Shown here: piece after piece, positions 23,371-31,651 of the stretch
Numbering within the stretch: position 1 is the first letter of the stretch
How the letters are laid out: the number at the start of each line of letters is the position of its first letter
DNA from: Marinilabiliaceae bacterium JC017
GTDB lineage: Bacteria; Bacteroidota; Bacteroidia; Bacteroidales; Marinilabiliaceae
Assembly (NCBI GenBank): GCA_004296775.1
Contig: RHGE01000051.1
Span: 365-43,160, forward strand
Length of the DNA stretch: 42,796 bases
Direction of reading: 5' to 3'
Notes under the pieces: model-generated
The model's input: the letters and a program-made list of their open reading frames with translations, nothing else
What the model was told of the DNA's origin: nothing
Database searches by the model: none
Translations under genes and position numbers: made by a program

Positions 23371-23852
23371 TCGCAGTTCGGCATAGCGTCTCGTTATGTC
23401 GTATTCACCAAGGCCTCAGGCCTGGATTACACAAGTTATTACTGAAGTGTATAATAAAAGCCCGGCAGCGCGCGTTGCCGGGCTTTTACACTTTGTATGA
23501 GTACAGGAGCGGGATTCGATGGTGCTGAGACCTTAAGGTCTGCTATGATGAGATGGTAATCAATCTGTCATTCAGCTGCCATGTTTTCATCTCAGACTCT
23601 CGTTGTCGCATCTTCAACTGCTATGTTATTATTTCCGCAGTTCGGCATAGCGTCTCGCTATGTCGTATTCACCAAGGCCTCTGGCCTGGATTACACAAGT
23701 TATTACTGAAGTGTATAATAAAAGCCCGGCAGCGCGCGTTGCCGGGCTTTTACACTTTGTATGAGTACAGGAGCGGGATTCGATGGTGCTGAGACCTTAA
23801 GGTTTTATAAACCTTAAGGTCTGCTATGGTGAGATGGTAATCAATCTGTCAT
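23312..23852. repeat. 264-bp direct duplication with GC-rich hairpin
   Basis: Copy 1 is 23312-23575, copy 2 is 23576-23852, almost identical. Each carries a 12-bp hairpin AAAAGCCCGGCA/TGCCGGGCTTTT (23456-23487 and 23720-23751), which looks like a strong terminator, and the palindrome AGACCTTAAGGTCT. In copy 2 the palindrome is expanded (ACCTTAAGGTTTTATAAACC and on). The first units of each copy are 21-bp units of the preceding array. Translations across them are fortuitous. Confidence 0.88.
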
Positions 23853-24641
23853 GTTGCCGAAGAATATTCCATATGGTAGTTTGTTAAGCTTTTTAACAGT
23901 TTTTGTTGATTTGATAGTCAAAGTTATAAGAGGTCTAAAAAAAGCTTGACGTAAATCTGTCTAAGGTCTATTGTCTAAAATCTAACAATCTATTGTCATA
24001 CACTCACCGGTTTTATTACTTTTGCAGCCCTGAAAATCATAAACGATAGATAATCAAATAGAATAGTTTGATGATCTTTTGTAACTAATTGAAAAACAAC
24101 TTGTGCAAATTTGAAAGTCAAATCTTCTAGGCGCTTATCAGTAATGGTTTTGTATTATTTGGTTGGATATTTTTGCTGCTTAAATTTTTAGCTAATTACT
24201 AATCTTAGTTCGATTATTGTGCCATATTAATTATAAAAGATTGGCCAAGATGGTGGGAAGCGGGTGAGCCAGACAAATAAGCGGGCCGGCGGTGGCGCGA
24301 CGAAGATGAATGCGGGAATTCCGGCTAGTGGGTCAGCAAAAATTCATCAAGGAGGTGGGCAGAAGCTTTTATTTGTCTAGCGTTTTTTGCTTCGTTTTTG
24401 GGGCAATGCCAAAAATGAAGTAGGGTTTGGGACGAAGTCCCAATAAAAAAAACATTAAATAGTATATAAAATCGAATGAGATTAATGTTCAATTCTTACA
24501 TTTTAAATCTGTGCTCTTTTCTGGTTTGTCCAGGTTAGGCACTTAAAAAAGCTTGATGTAAATCAGTCCAAGGTCTATTATCTAAAAATCTAACGATCTA
24601 TTGTAATCTAAAAGTCTCTTATCTCAAAATCCCATAATTTA
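23853..24641. repeat. Repeat mosaic upstream of the kinase gene
   Basis: Family E/D copies at 23876-23995 and 24056-24150, family A copy 3 at 24258-24450, the GTCCAGGTTAGG element at 24515-24545, and a family D motif at 24555-24603 that ends 38 bp before the kinase start. No gene. Confidence 0.65.
24258..24450 (+). repeat. Dispersed repeat family A, copy 3
   Basis: Opposite orientation to copies 1 and 2. Contains GCGGGAATTCCGGC, a coding-like tail ending CTTTTATTTGTCTAG, and the hairpin CTTCGTTTTTGG/CCAAAAATGAAG (24390-24401 with 24409-24420). Compared with copies 2 and 4 the first stem pair changed from G-C to C-G and the fifth from C-G to G-T, so pairing is preserved. Confidence 0.8.
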
Positions 24642-26525
24642 ATGTTGTCAAATATAAAACACGCCACCTTACTTGTGTTATGCCTGTTGGTTTGGTCCGT
24701 TTCCAGGGCTGATAACTTGTCTTTACTCATACAAAAAGCCGATTCGTTGCAAAAACAGCAATCCAAAGAGGCATTGCCGGTGATGCATCGTTGCTTGAAG
24801 TTAATTGAGAAGGAAGATGCCGTTGATACAGATAGAGTGCAGGTGTATAAACTTCTTTCTGCCCATTTTCTGAAACATGAACTGTTGGATTCTGCTTTTG
24901 CCTATTGTCAGTTGAGATTAAAATGGGCTCAAAAAGGGGATCTTACCGATGATATTATCCTGTCAAAAACAGATCTGGGTGAGATTCACGGAAAAAGAGG
25001 AAATTACAAAAAGGCCTTTGAACTGTTATCCGAAGCCCGGGAGCTTTGTGAATCGACTGAAACCCCGGCTTTTCAGGCCAATATTTTAACCAATCAGGCT
25101 TTTCTTTATTACTCGTTTGAGAAAAAGGGTAAAAGTATTCAGCTGTTAAAGGAGGCACTTGATATCTATCAAAGTGAGAAAGATACGTTGAACATGTCTT
25201 ATTTGAATAACAACCTGGGGATTCTTTATAAGCATCAGAGTAATTATGACAGTACCCTGTTTTTTTTGCAGCAATCCTATTTCCTGGCCGGGCAGGTACA
25301 CGATACCCTGGGGATGGCCAGTGCCTGTAACAATATGGGTAGTACCTTGTCAATGTTTGGGGATTTTCATAATGCGGAGAAATACTTACTTAAATCACTT
25401 CGTTATTACCAGGTATTAAACCAGGAAGAGCTGTCCTTGTACAGTAACCTGGGGCGTGTTTATAAAGAGATGGGCAATAGCGGGAAAAGCATTCGCTATT
25501 TGAATAAAGCATTGGCACAGGCCTATAAGCAAGCTGAGCCAAAAAAAATACTATCGTTGTTAAAAGAAGTGTCTGATTACTATAGGGAGATCGAAGACTG
25601 GCAAAATGCCCTTTATTACCTGGATGAGTACCATCAGTACAAAGAGCAGGTGTACCAAAAAGAGCTGCCGGAAATTATTGACCGTATTCAGGCCGAGGCC
25701 GACCTGAAGCTTAAGGAGAAAACCATTCAGCTGTTGACCGAGAAGAATAACTACCAGGCCCTTTACTTGAAAAACAAGAATGGGTTGATTGCCGTATTGA
25801 TAATTCTTTTGGTGGCCATCATTTTTCTGGGTAATAGTTTGTATGCCCGTAGCCGGGTGGAGAGCAAACGCCGGGAACTTCTCATGGAACAGCGGTTATT
25901 GCGGTCGCAGATGAATCCGCACTTCTTCTTTAATACACTAACGAGTATTCAAAGTTTCGTTATTCGCAACGAAGCCCGGCTGGCCGGTAAGTACATCGCC
26001 AAATTTGCCCGCTTGATGCGGGAAATCCTCGAGAATTCCACCCGCAGTCAGATTTCGATGAACAAAGAAATTTCGGCCATGGAGAATTACCTCTCGTTGC
26101 AACAGATGCGTATGAACAACAGTTTTGACTACCACATTCATGTGGCGGATGCCATTAATGTGCATGCCATTGAAATTCCACCCATGTTGATTCAGCCCTT
26201 CATTGAAAATGCCATTGCACATGGACTAAATCATCTGACGGACAGAAAGGGTATCCTGAATATCTTTTTTACGATCAATGAGGACCTGCTTCAGGTGGTG
26301 GTGCGTGACAATGGCATTGGAAGGGAAAAAGCGGCCGAAATCAATGGCGAATGGCGTAGCAATCATAAATCATTGGGATCAAAAATTACCCATGAAAGAC
26401 TCAAGCTGCTCACCAATGATAAAAGGAAAAGATCGAAATTAATCATTCGTGACCTGTATGATGTCAACCGGCATGCTGCTGGCACAGAAGTGGAGTTACA
26501 ACTTGTTTTTGACAAATGCCGGTAA
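24642..26525 (+). CDS. TPR-containing LytS/YehU-type sensor histidine kinase
   Basis: Signal sequence at residues 1-23 (LLVLCLLVWSVSRA), then a periplasmic domain of about seven tetratricopeptide repeats (residues about 40-345; AFELLSEARELCE, YLNNNLGILYKHQSNYD, LYSNLGRVYKEMGNSGKSIR). One membrane helix lies at about 378-398 (LIAVLIILLVAIIFLGNSLY), then a short coiled coil and the His_kinase domain with phospho-acceptor His427 in QMNPHFFFNTL. The ATPase domain shows IENAIAHGL (N-box) and DNGIGREKA (G1). This is the usual Bacteroidota class that pairs with a LytTR regulator, here encoded 570 bp downstream. TPRs probably sense a periplasmic protein or peptide. A family D repeat lies just upstream; no TAnnTTTG promoter is evident. 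Confidence 0.9.
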   Translation: MLSNIKHATLLVLCLLVWSVSRADNLSLLIQKADSLQKQQSKEALPVMHRCLKLIEKEDAVDTDRVQVYKLLSAHFLKHELLDSAFAYCQLRLKWAQKGDLTDDIILSKTDLGEIHGKRGNYKKAFELLSEARELCESTETPAFQANILTNQAFLYYSFEKKGKSIQLLKEALDIYQSEKDTLNMSYLNNNLGILYKHQSNYDSTLFFLQQSYFLAGQVHDTLGMASACNNMGSTLSMFGDFHNAEKYLLKSLRYYQVLNQEELSLYSNLGRVYKEMGNSGKSIRYLNKALAQAYKQAEPKKILSLLKEVSDYYREIEDWQNALYYLDEYHQYKEQVYQKELPEIIDRIQAEADLKLKEKTIQLLTEKNNYQALYLKNKNGLIAVLIILLVAIIFLGNSLYARSRVESKRRELLMEQRLLRSQMNPHFFFNTLTSIQSFVIRNEARLAGKYIAKFARLMREILENSTRSQISMNKEISAMENYLSLQQMRMNNSFDYHIHVADAINVHAIEIPPMLIQPFIENAIAHGLNHLTDRKGILNIFFTINEDLLQVVVRDNGIGREKAAEINGEWRSNHKSLGSKITHERLKLLTNDKRKRSKLIIRDLYDVNRHAAGTEVELQLVFDKCR

Positions 26526-26557
26526 CGGTTTTGAATTAATGTTGAAATGATAGTTAA

Positions 26558-27085
26558 ATCTTTTAGCAGCTCTAAAAAAGAGCGAGATGTCAATCAGTCT
26601 AAGGTCTGTAATCTAAAAATCCAACGATCTGTTATAAAACACACAGGAGGATGATGAATAAAGAAAAACTCTGCGTCTCAGTGTCTCTGAGTTTGCAATC
26701 TATTATCTCATATCTATCAGTCTCTTGTCTAATATCTTTTAGCAGCTCTAAAAAAGAGCGTGATGCAAATCAGTCTAAGGTCTGTTATCTAAAAACCCAA
26801 CGATCTGTCATAAAACACACAGGAGGATGATGAAAAAAGAAAAACTCTGTGTCTCAGTGTCTCTGTGTTCGCAATCTATTATCTCATATTTATCAGTTTC
26901 TTGTCTAATATCTTTTAGCAGCTCTAAAAAAGAGCAAGATGTCAATCAGTCTAAGGTCTGTTATCTAAAAATCCAACGATCTGTTATAAAACACACAGGA
27001 GAATGATGAAAAAAGAAAAGCTCTGTGTCTCAGTGTCTCTGTGTTCGCAATCTATTATCTCATATCTATCAGTCTCTTGTCTAAT
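26558..27085 (+). repeat. Three tandem 176-bp direct repeats
   Basis: Copies start at 26558, 26734 and 26910, nearly identical. Each has a small hairpin GCTC-taaaaaa-GAGC, a family D motif, ACACACAGGAGGATGATGAA, then a CTCTGTGTCTCAGTGTCTCT heptad run and ATCTATTATCTCATATCTAT. The third copy ends 9 bp before the response-regulator ATG. No frame remains open across copies. Confidence 0.92.
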
Positions 27086-27094
27086 TTTAAACGT

Positions 27095-27835
27095 ATGAAA
27101 ATAGTTATCGTCGACGACGAAAAAAATATAAGAAACGGCCTCACCGACATGCTTAACCTCTATTGCCACGATGTTGAAATCATGGGTACTTGTGGCAGTG
27201 TCAGGGAAGCTGTTGACACCATTACAACCACCAAACCCGATTTGGTGTTGTTGGATATCCGCATTGAAGGGGGATCAGGATTTGATGTTATCACTGCCCT
27301 GGGGAATAACATGCCCATGGTGATTTTTATCACGGCCTACGAAGATTACGCCATCAAGGCCTTTAAATACAATGCCATTGATTACCTGGTGAAACCCATT
27401 GATCCCGATGAGCTGGAAGTGGCCATTGAAAAAGCCTCCGGGCGTTTAAGCAAGGAAGATCATTCGCTCCTGCTTAACTCCCTGCAACAAGCGCTCTGTA
27501 GCCAAAACCTTCCCGAAAAACTGGTCTTGAAAACCCAGGAAAGTATCCATGTGGTGAAAATTGAGGACATCATCTATTGCATGTCGGACGGATCCTATAC
27601 CCATATTATTACCGGTGATCAGAAGATAGTGGTTTCGCGGTTGATTAAGGAATATGCCGAACTGCTGAAAGAACATCATTTCATCCGCATTCATCAATCC
27701 TACCTCATTAACATGAATAAGATTGTGAGGTATAACAAGGAAGGATACGTGCACCTGGAAAACAGCACCTCCTTACCCGTGGCCGCCCGGCGCAAAGAAC
27801 AATTCCTGAACGAACTGGAGCGGTATTTCAAATAG
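27095..27835 (+). CDS. LytTR-family response regulator
   Basis: Receiver domain at residues 1-120 with acidic pocket DD (7-8), phospho-acceptor Asp54 (LVLLDIRIEGG), Thr in FITAYEDYA and Lys in YLVKPIDPDE. LytTR DNA-binding domain at about 143-246 (KTQESIHVVKIEDIIYC, then FIRIHQSYLINMNKI, then VAARRKEQF). 246 residues. An upstream in-frame ATG (27041) exists but lies in the tandem repeats; the Met at 27095 gives the normal start MKIVIVDDEKN. Cognate to the kinase encoded at 24642. Binds direct repeats as a dimer in studied relatives; targets here unknown. Confidence 0.92.
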   Translation: MKIVIVDDEKNIRNGLTDMLNLYCHDVEIMGTCGSVREAVDTITTTKPDLVLLDIRIEGGSGFDVITALGNNMPMVIFITAYEDYAIKAFKYNAIDYLVKPIDPDELEVAIEKASGRLSKEDHSLLLNSLQQALCSQNLPEKLVLKTQESIHVVKIEDIIYCMSDGSYTHIITGDQKIVVSRLIKEYAELLKEHHFIRIHQSYLINMNKIVRYNKEGYVHLENSTSLPVAARRKEQFLNELERYFK

Positions 27836-27954
27836 TTGCGTTAAGTAGTTGGTAAGTAGGGTTTGGGACAATGTCCCATATTAAAACACAGAGATGCTGA
27901 GTCACAGAGTTTTTTTAAAAAAGGTCATGATAACACAAATATTCTTATAACGAG

Positions 27955-28170
27955 CCAGGTCATGATGATCCGAAGTGCGCGAGCCCGCCAAATAAGCGGG
28001 CCGGTGTGGGCGCGACGAAGAAGAATGCGGGAATTCCGGCATGTGGGTCGGCAAAAATTCATCGAGGAGGTGGGCGGAAGCTTTTATTTGGCTAGACTTT
28101 TTTGGTTCCTTTTTGGGGCGATGCCAAAAAGGAACTTGGGTCCGGGACAACGTCCCGATTATAACACAGG
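27955..28170 (+). repeat. Dispersed repeat family A, copy 4
   Basis: Same orientation as copy 3. GATGATCCGAAG (27964), GCGGGAATTCCGGC block near 28026, the CTTTTATTTGGCTAG end (28081-28095), hairpin GTTCCTTTTTGG/CCAAAAAGGAAC (28105-28135), and CGGGAC-aac-GTCCCG (28143-28157). Confidence 0.8.
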
Positions 28171-28182
28171 TTTACTTGTAAC

Positions 28183-28488
28183 ACAGAGTCCTCAAGACTT
28201 GACAACCTAACAAAAGGTAAGATAACTCTAAATTGACGCTAACAGAACCTTTGGTTTTATTCAGATTTCCGCAGTTCCAAAGGAATACAGAGAGAATTGT
28301 TCTATACATCTACTAAATACTCGTAATTCATTTTCTTGTCGCCCGGTCACTCCTTTCCCCTCCTAAAAGATTTAGGAGGGGTGATTTTCATTGAGTAAGC
28401 AATGAAAATCGGGGTGGTTTGATTGTAATATCAACCAGTGAGGATTAAAAGAGTTATAAAGAAGACGCAAAGACACAGAGATATAATA
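28183..28488 (+). repeat. Dispersed repeat family B, copy 2
   Basis: Aligns with 9765-10047. Both hairpins are kept: CCCCTCCTAAA/TTTAGGAGGGG (28357-28381) and GATTTTCATT/AATGAAAATC (28383-28410). The hairpins are better conserved than the flanks. Confidence 0.8.
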
Positions 28489-28620
28489 ACAAAGTTGTAT
28501 CATCCAGAGCCATCGGGGCACGACAGTATGGTAGACATTAACCGGTCCGCTTTTAATCCTTTCCCTTCAGTGTTTTAGAAATGTAATACCAAACATTTTT
28601 CTGATTTTTAAATGGAAATA

Positions 28621-28651
28621 TTTGGAATATCGGAAAACAACCATACATTTG
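28621..28651 (+). promoter_or_regulatory. Full -33/-7 promoter of the ABC-GntR operon
   Basis: TTTG (28621-28624), 19-nt spacer, TACATTTG (28644-28651): an exact match to the Bacteroidota consensus TTTG-N19-21-TAnnTTTG. Leader about 60 nt. Confidence 0.8.
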
Positions 28652-28652
28652 C

Positions 28653-28676
28653 AGTGTACTATTGAAGTAGAACACT
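28653..28676. promoter_or_regulatory. Probable GntR operator at the transcription start
   Basis: Inverted repeat AGTGTACTA...TAGAACACT, 24 bp with 8 matched pairs between arms, 1 bp after the -7 element. Very similar in arm sequence and spacing to the AGTGTA/TACACT site that I recall for Bacillus YtrA. The operon's third gene is a YtrA-type GntR protein, so autoregulation is likely. Confidence 0.65.
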
Positions 28677-28719
28677 AGAATAAGCGACTACAAAGATAGA
28701 TATTCTTAAATCTAACATT

Positions 28720-29550
28720 ATGATTGAAATTCAAAATCTGACCTTTGGTTATTCCCGGAAGAGTCCTTTATTTGAAGAACTCAATTTAAAAGCTTCGAAA
28801 GGGAGTATCATCGGCTTACTGGGTAAAAACGGAGCCGGTAAATCCACTTTGTTGAGGATAATGGCCGGTCTCCTGTCGCCTCAAAAGGGTGATATATCCA
28901 TCATGGGAAAAACGCCCTTTAGGAGACAACCAGCCTTCCTTCAGCAAGTGTATTTTGTTCCCGAAGAGTTTTCCGTTCCGGCCATCTCCATCAATGCATA
29001 TGTTAAAGCTGCCGGATCGTTGTATCCCAATTTTAATCCATCCAAGATGGCAGGTATCTTGCAGGATTTTGAACTGGATGGTACCAAAAACTTGGGCAAA
29101 ATGTCATATGGCCAAAAGAAAAAGTTTTTGATTGCGTTTGCCTTATCAACCAATTGCAGGTTATTAATTCTGGACGAACCCACCAACGGATTGGATATTC
29201 CTTCCAAATCCAGGTTTCGAAAAGTATTGGCCGGCGCCCTGTCCGACGAACAGATGGTGGTGATCTCTACTCACCAGGTGAAAGATGTGGAGAATCTGAT
29301 TGATCGCATTGTGTTGATTGATCAGGGAAAGATCATGTTTAATCACAGTGTGACGGATGTATCCCAAAACCTGGCATTTCAAACGGTGTCGGACTTGCAT
29401 AACATTGACTGTTTATATAATGAAACAGCACCCGGTGGTTTCAGAGTCCTAAAGCGGAAAAATGGTATGGAAACACCACTGGACATTGAACTATTGTTTA
29501 ACGCCATTACAAATGGCACCAAACTCGAAATCCATGAATCAGATATTTAG
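28720..29550 (+). CDS. ABC transporter ATP-binding protein
   Basis: ATPase subunit of an ABC exporter-like system of the YtrB/BcrA kind. Walker A GKNGAGKS (35-42), signature MSYGQ (128-132; the usual LSGGQ is altered, as often in this subgroup), Walker B LLILDEP (148-154) with NGLD D-loop, and switch His185 (ISTHQ). 276 residues. First gene of a four-gene operon: the permease start overlaps its end by 17 bp. With the YtrA-type GntR regulator this suggests an envelope-stress or antimicrobial-peptide response transporter; substrate unknown. Confidence 0.92.
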   Translation: MIEIQNLTFGYSRKSPLFEELNLKASKGSIIGLLGKNGAGKSTLLRIMAGLLSPQKGDISIMGKTPFRRQPAFLQQVYFVPEEFSVPAISINAYVKAAGSLYPNFNPSKMAGILQDFELDGTKNLGKMSYGQKKKFLIAFALSTNCRLLILDEPTNGLDIPSKSRFRKVLAGALSDEQMVVISTHQVKDVENLIDRIVLIDQGKIMFNHSVTDVSQNLAFQTVSDLHNIDCLYNETAPGGFRVLKRKNGMETPLDIELLFNAITNGTKLEIHESDI

Positions 29551-30295
29551 TTTTTCACGATTCGTAAAGTTGGCAACCTATTACTTTAGCATTCAAAAAA
29601 GAAGATTCCTGTTGATCATAGGAGGAGCTTTTGTTGCCTTGTTTTTGTTTCTTTTAGGTGTTCTGGTCAGAAAAAATAATTGGGATGGTATTGACTGGGC
29701 GGCTATGTTTTACTTAATAGGTTTCATGGGAGCTACTCTATACATTGGAACTGCCTTTTCCTATTTACGGAAGAAGGAAACAACGGTAAACATGCTTATG
29801 GTTCCGGCCTCTGTTTTTGAAAAGTATTTACTGGAGTTCTTTAACAGGATTGTAATGTTCGTACTGCTATATCCGGTTTTATTCATATTGACCAGGCGAT
29901 TTGCAGTTGCGGTAGCCAACTTTTTAAAGGAAGGTCCGGCAATGGCGGTGTCCAGCCTGTCAGAACTATTTAAAATGCCATCAGATGATATGGTACTCCC
30001 TTTTATATTTGTGGTAATACTGGGTGTTTTAGTGGTATTTGCCGGAACAGCAGCCATCAGGAAATATCCGTTAATTAAAACCCTGATTTTCGTGGGAGTG
30101 GTATTTATTGCATGTGTCGGATATTTTTACCTCATATTGGAAAAAATGAATCTTGCTCAGGGAATAGCATATGTGTTTGAGAGCATTTTTCATGATCAAG
30201 ACACTTTCTTTGCATCCCTCTATGTTATTATAGGCAGCTCTTCATTGCTATCATTGGTTTATGGTTTTTTCAAACTAAAAGAAAAAGAGGTGTAA
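29534..30295 (+). CDS. ABC transporter permease, six-helix type
   Basis: Hydrophobic protein of 253 residues. Membrane segments lie near residues 23-45 (LLIIGGAFVALFLFLLGVLV), 56-76, 107-125 (IVMFVLLYPVLFILT), 157-180, 189-208 and 225-245. The preferred start MNQIFSFSRFVKLATYYF (29534) overlaps the ATPase gene by 17 bp; a further upstream ATG (29462) would extend deep into it. This arrangement indicates translational coupling. No family-specific motif can be named, so the assignment rests on topology and context. The GntR start follows 2 bp after its stop. Confidence 0.82.
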   Translation: MNQIFSFSRFVKLATYYFSIQKRRFLLIIGGAFVALFLFLLGVLVRKNNWDGIDWAAMFYLIGFMGATLYIGTAFSYLRKKETTVNMLMVPASVFEKYLLEFFNRIVMFVLLYPVLFILTRRFAVAVANFLKEGPAMAVSSLSELFKMPSDDMVLPFIFVVILGVLVVFAGTAAIRKYPLIKTLIFVGVVFIACVGYFYLILEKMNLAQGIAYVFESIFHDQDTFFASLYVIIGSSSLLSLVYGFFKLKEKEV

Positions 30296-30297
30296 GC

Positions 30298-30669
30298 ATG
30301 GAATTTAAAAGTTCAAAAGGCATCTTTCAACAGATAGCAGATAATTTGTGTGACCGCATTTTATCGAGCGAATTTAAAGTAGGCGAGAAGGTCCCGTCAG
30401 TGCGGGAGCAGGCGGCTAACCTTGGTGTTAATCACAATACCATAATGCGCACTTACCTGGAGTTACAACGGGAAGGGATCATAGCCAACAAAAGGGGTAT
30501 CGGCTACTTTGTGGCAGAGAATGCTCCGGATAAAATAGTGGAAATGCGTCGGCAGGAATTTTTTGAGCAGGTATTGCCTGAATTTACTCATCAGGTGGAG
30601 ATGCTTAAAATTTCTAAATCAGATGTTGTTACCTTAATAACTAAATTGGAAGAAAATGAAAATCAGTAG
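30298..30669 (+). CDS. GntR-family regulator, YtrA subfamily
   Basis: A short GntR protein (123 residues) with the N-terminal winged helix (GIFQQIADNLCDRILSSEF, VPSVREQAANLGVNHNTIMR, REGIIANKRGIGYFV) and only a brief helical dimerisation tail, the form of the YtrA subfamily, which has no ligand domain and sits in ABC transporter operons. Here it is third in the operon, 2 bp after the permease and overlapping the next gene by 14 bp. It probably represses the operon through the inverted repeat at 28653-28676. Confidence 0.9.
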   Translation: MEFKSSKGIFQQIADNLCDRILSSEFKVGEKVPSVREQAANLGVNHNTIMRTYLELQREGIIANKRGIGYFVAENAPDKIVEMRRQEFFEQVLPEFTHQVEMLKISKSDVVTLITKLEENENQ

Positions 30670-31333
30670 AATCATATTTATATCCTATTTTTCTGTTATA
30701 GGTCTTTGTTTATTAAGCCTGATGGTTATGGGGTTTGTTTATAATGATAAGGAATTCTTTGGTGAAAGAGGAGAAGCCTTTGAAACAATAACCGAGGAGC
30801 TGGAGCCGTTTTCTCACATCTCAGTTGATGATGATTGTATAGTGGCTGTGCAAACCGGAGAAACAAATTCATTGTTGTATCATTACAATAAAAAGGATAA
30901 AGCTCAGCCTGTCTATGAAGTTAGAAACGATACCCTGTTTGTTATTTCAACCAGAAATGTTTTGTATGGTCAAGTGGATTTAATGGTTGGAAAAATAAAG
31001 TCGATCAGTGGCCGAAATTGTCGTATTAGCTTGTACGATATTCATCAGGATGATTTGTTTTTGGCAGGAGAAAATGCCAGGATAAATCTTGGACACAAGG
31101 TAGACTTCGGAAGTTTAAATGTTTTATTGAAGGATTCATCTGAATTAAATTATTGGCATTTTAATGCTAAGGAGTTAAGATTAAATATCCAAAATAATTC
31201 GAGATTCAGGTGTCATTCCGATCAAAAAGTGGAACTGTTGGAAGGAAAAATATCCAACAACAGTAAAGCAACTTTACCGGATGCCAAACGAATTCAATTG
31301 GATGTTGATGAATCAAGTAAGGTAGAGATGTAG
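30656..31333 (+). CDS. Membrane-anchored DUF2807/GIN-like beta protein
   Basis: 225 residues with one N-terminal membrane helix (IIFISYFSVIGLCLLSLMVMGFVY, about 5-28), which could be an anchor or uncleaved signal. The rest resembles the putative auto-transporter adhesin head (GIN/DUF2807) fold, a short right-handed beta solenoid: FSHISVDDDCIVAVQTGE, SSELNYWHFNAKELRLNIQNNS (in parts), and NNSKATLPDAKRI rungs. In other Bacteroidota such proteins are often encoded beside GntR-controlled transporters, which supports the call. Last gene of the operon, start overlapping gntR by 14 bp; a terminator follows at 31361. Function unknown, probably periplasm-facing. Confidence 0.72.
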   Translation: MKISRIIFISYFSVIGLCLLSLMVMGFVYNDKEFFGERGEAFETITEELEPFSHISVDDDCIVAVQTGETNSLLYHYNKKDKAQPVYEVRNDTLFVISTRNVLYGQVDLMVGKIKSISGRNCRISLYDIHQDDLFLAGENARINLGHKVDFGSLNVLLKDSSELNYWHFNAKELRLNIQNNSRFRCHSDQKVELLEGKISNNSKATLPDAKRIQLDVDESSKVEM

Positions 31334-31360
31334 AATTAGCTTTGAGAATTATATAATCAG

Positions 31361-31393
31361 GCTCCTTGTCCGTTAGGGTAAGGAGCTTTTTTT
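31361..31393 (+). terminator. Intrinsic terminator of the ABC-GntR operon
   Basis: GCTCCTT (31361-31367) pairs with AAGGAGC (31380-31386), followed by seven T. Canonical, 28 bp after the last stop codon. Confidence 0.85.
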
Positions 31394-31590
31394 ATTCTTG
31401 TTGAGTGAATTAAAACTGCTGTAAAACGATTTATGGGGAGATGGATTCCTATTACTTTCAGTTTCCTATGCCGGCTTATCCGGATAGAACTGTCATACTT
31501 GATAATGTAGTGCTTTTTGAAGCCGGACTTCAGATATAAAGTCATCCCAGACGAATATCAATCTCTATCATCCCGCCAATAAATAGCGGA

Positions 31591-31598
31591 TAGCTTTG
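31591..31598 (+). promoter_or_regulatory. Promoter -7 element of the 917-residue gene
   Basis: TAGCTTTG matches TAnnTTTG; a short inverted pair CCGC/GCGG (31574-31589) lies just upstream; no -33 TTTG. Leader about 45-50 nt. 31394-31590 otherwise holds nothing recognised. Confidence 0.5.
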
Positions 31599-31651
31599 TG
31601 ATTTGGAAAAACGGGGATTTGCTCCTGTTTCTCTTTCAATCATAAAAAGAA

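Larger units (their letters stand above)
27836..28620. repeat. Composite A+B repeat stretch
   Basis: A GGGAC-aat-GTCCC remnant (27866-27878), a CACAGAG-type heptad, family A copy 4 (27955-28170) and family B copy 2 (28183-28488) follow one another. No gene; the frames here are shadows of the repeats. Confidence 0.7.

Noticed and set aside
23456-23487. tRNA or attC-like site around the GC-rich hairpin
   Set aside because: No cloverleaf or anticodon arm, and no core GTTRRRY/RYYYAAC pair; it reads as a simple terminator-like stem.
23262-23792. Two near-identical open frames (88 and 79 codons) beginning around 23262 and 23553
   Set aside because: They are translations of the 264-bp duplication and the 21-bp array; identity follows DNA duplication, there is no promoter, and the hairpin would interrupt them.
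27863-28210. A 115-codon frame downstream of the response regulator
   Set aside because: Runs through family A copy 4 in a frame not conserved in the other copies.
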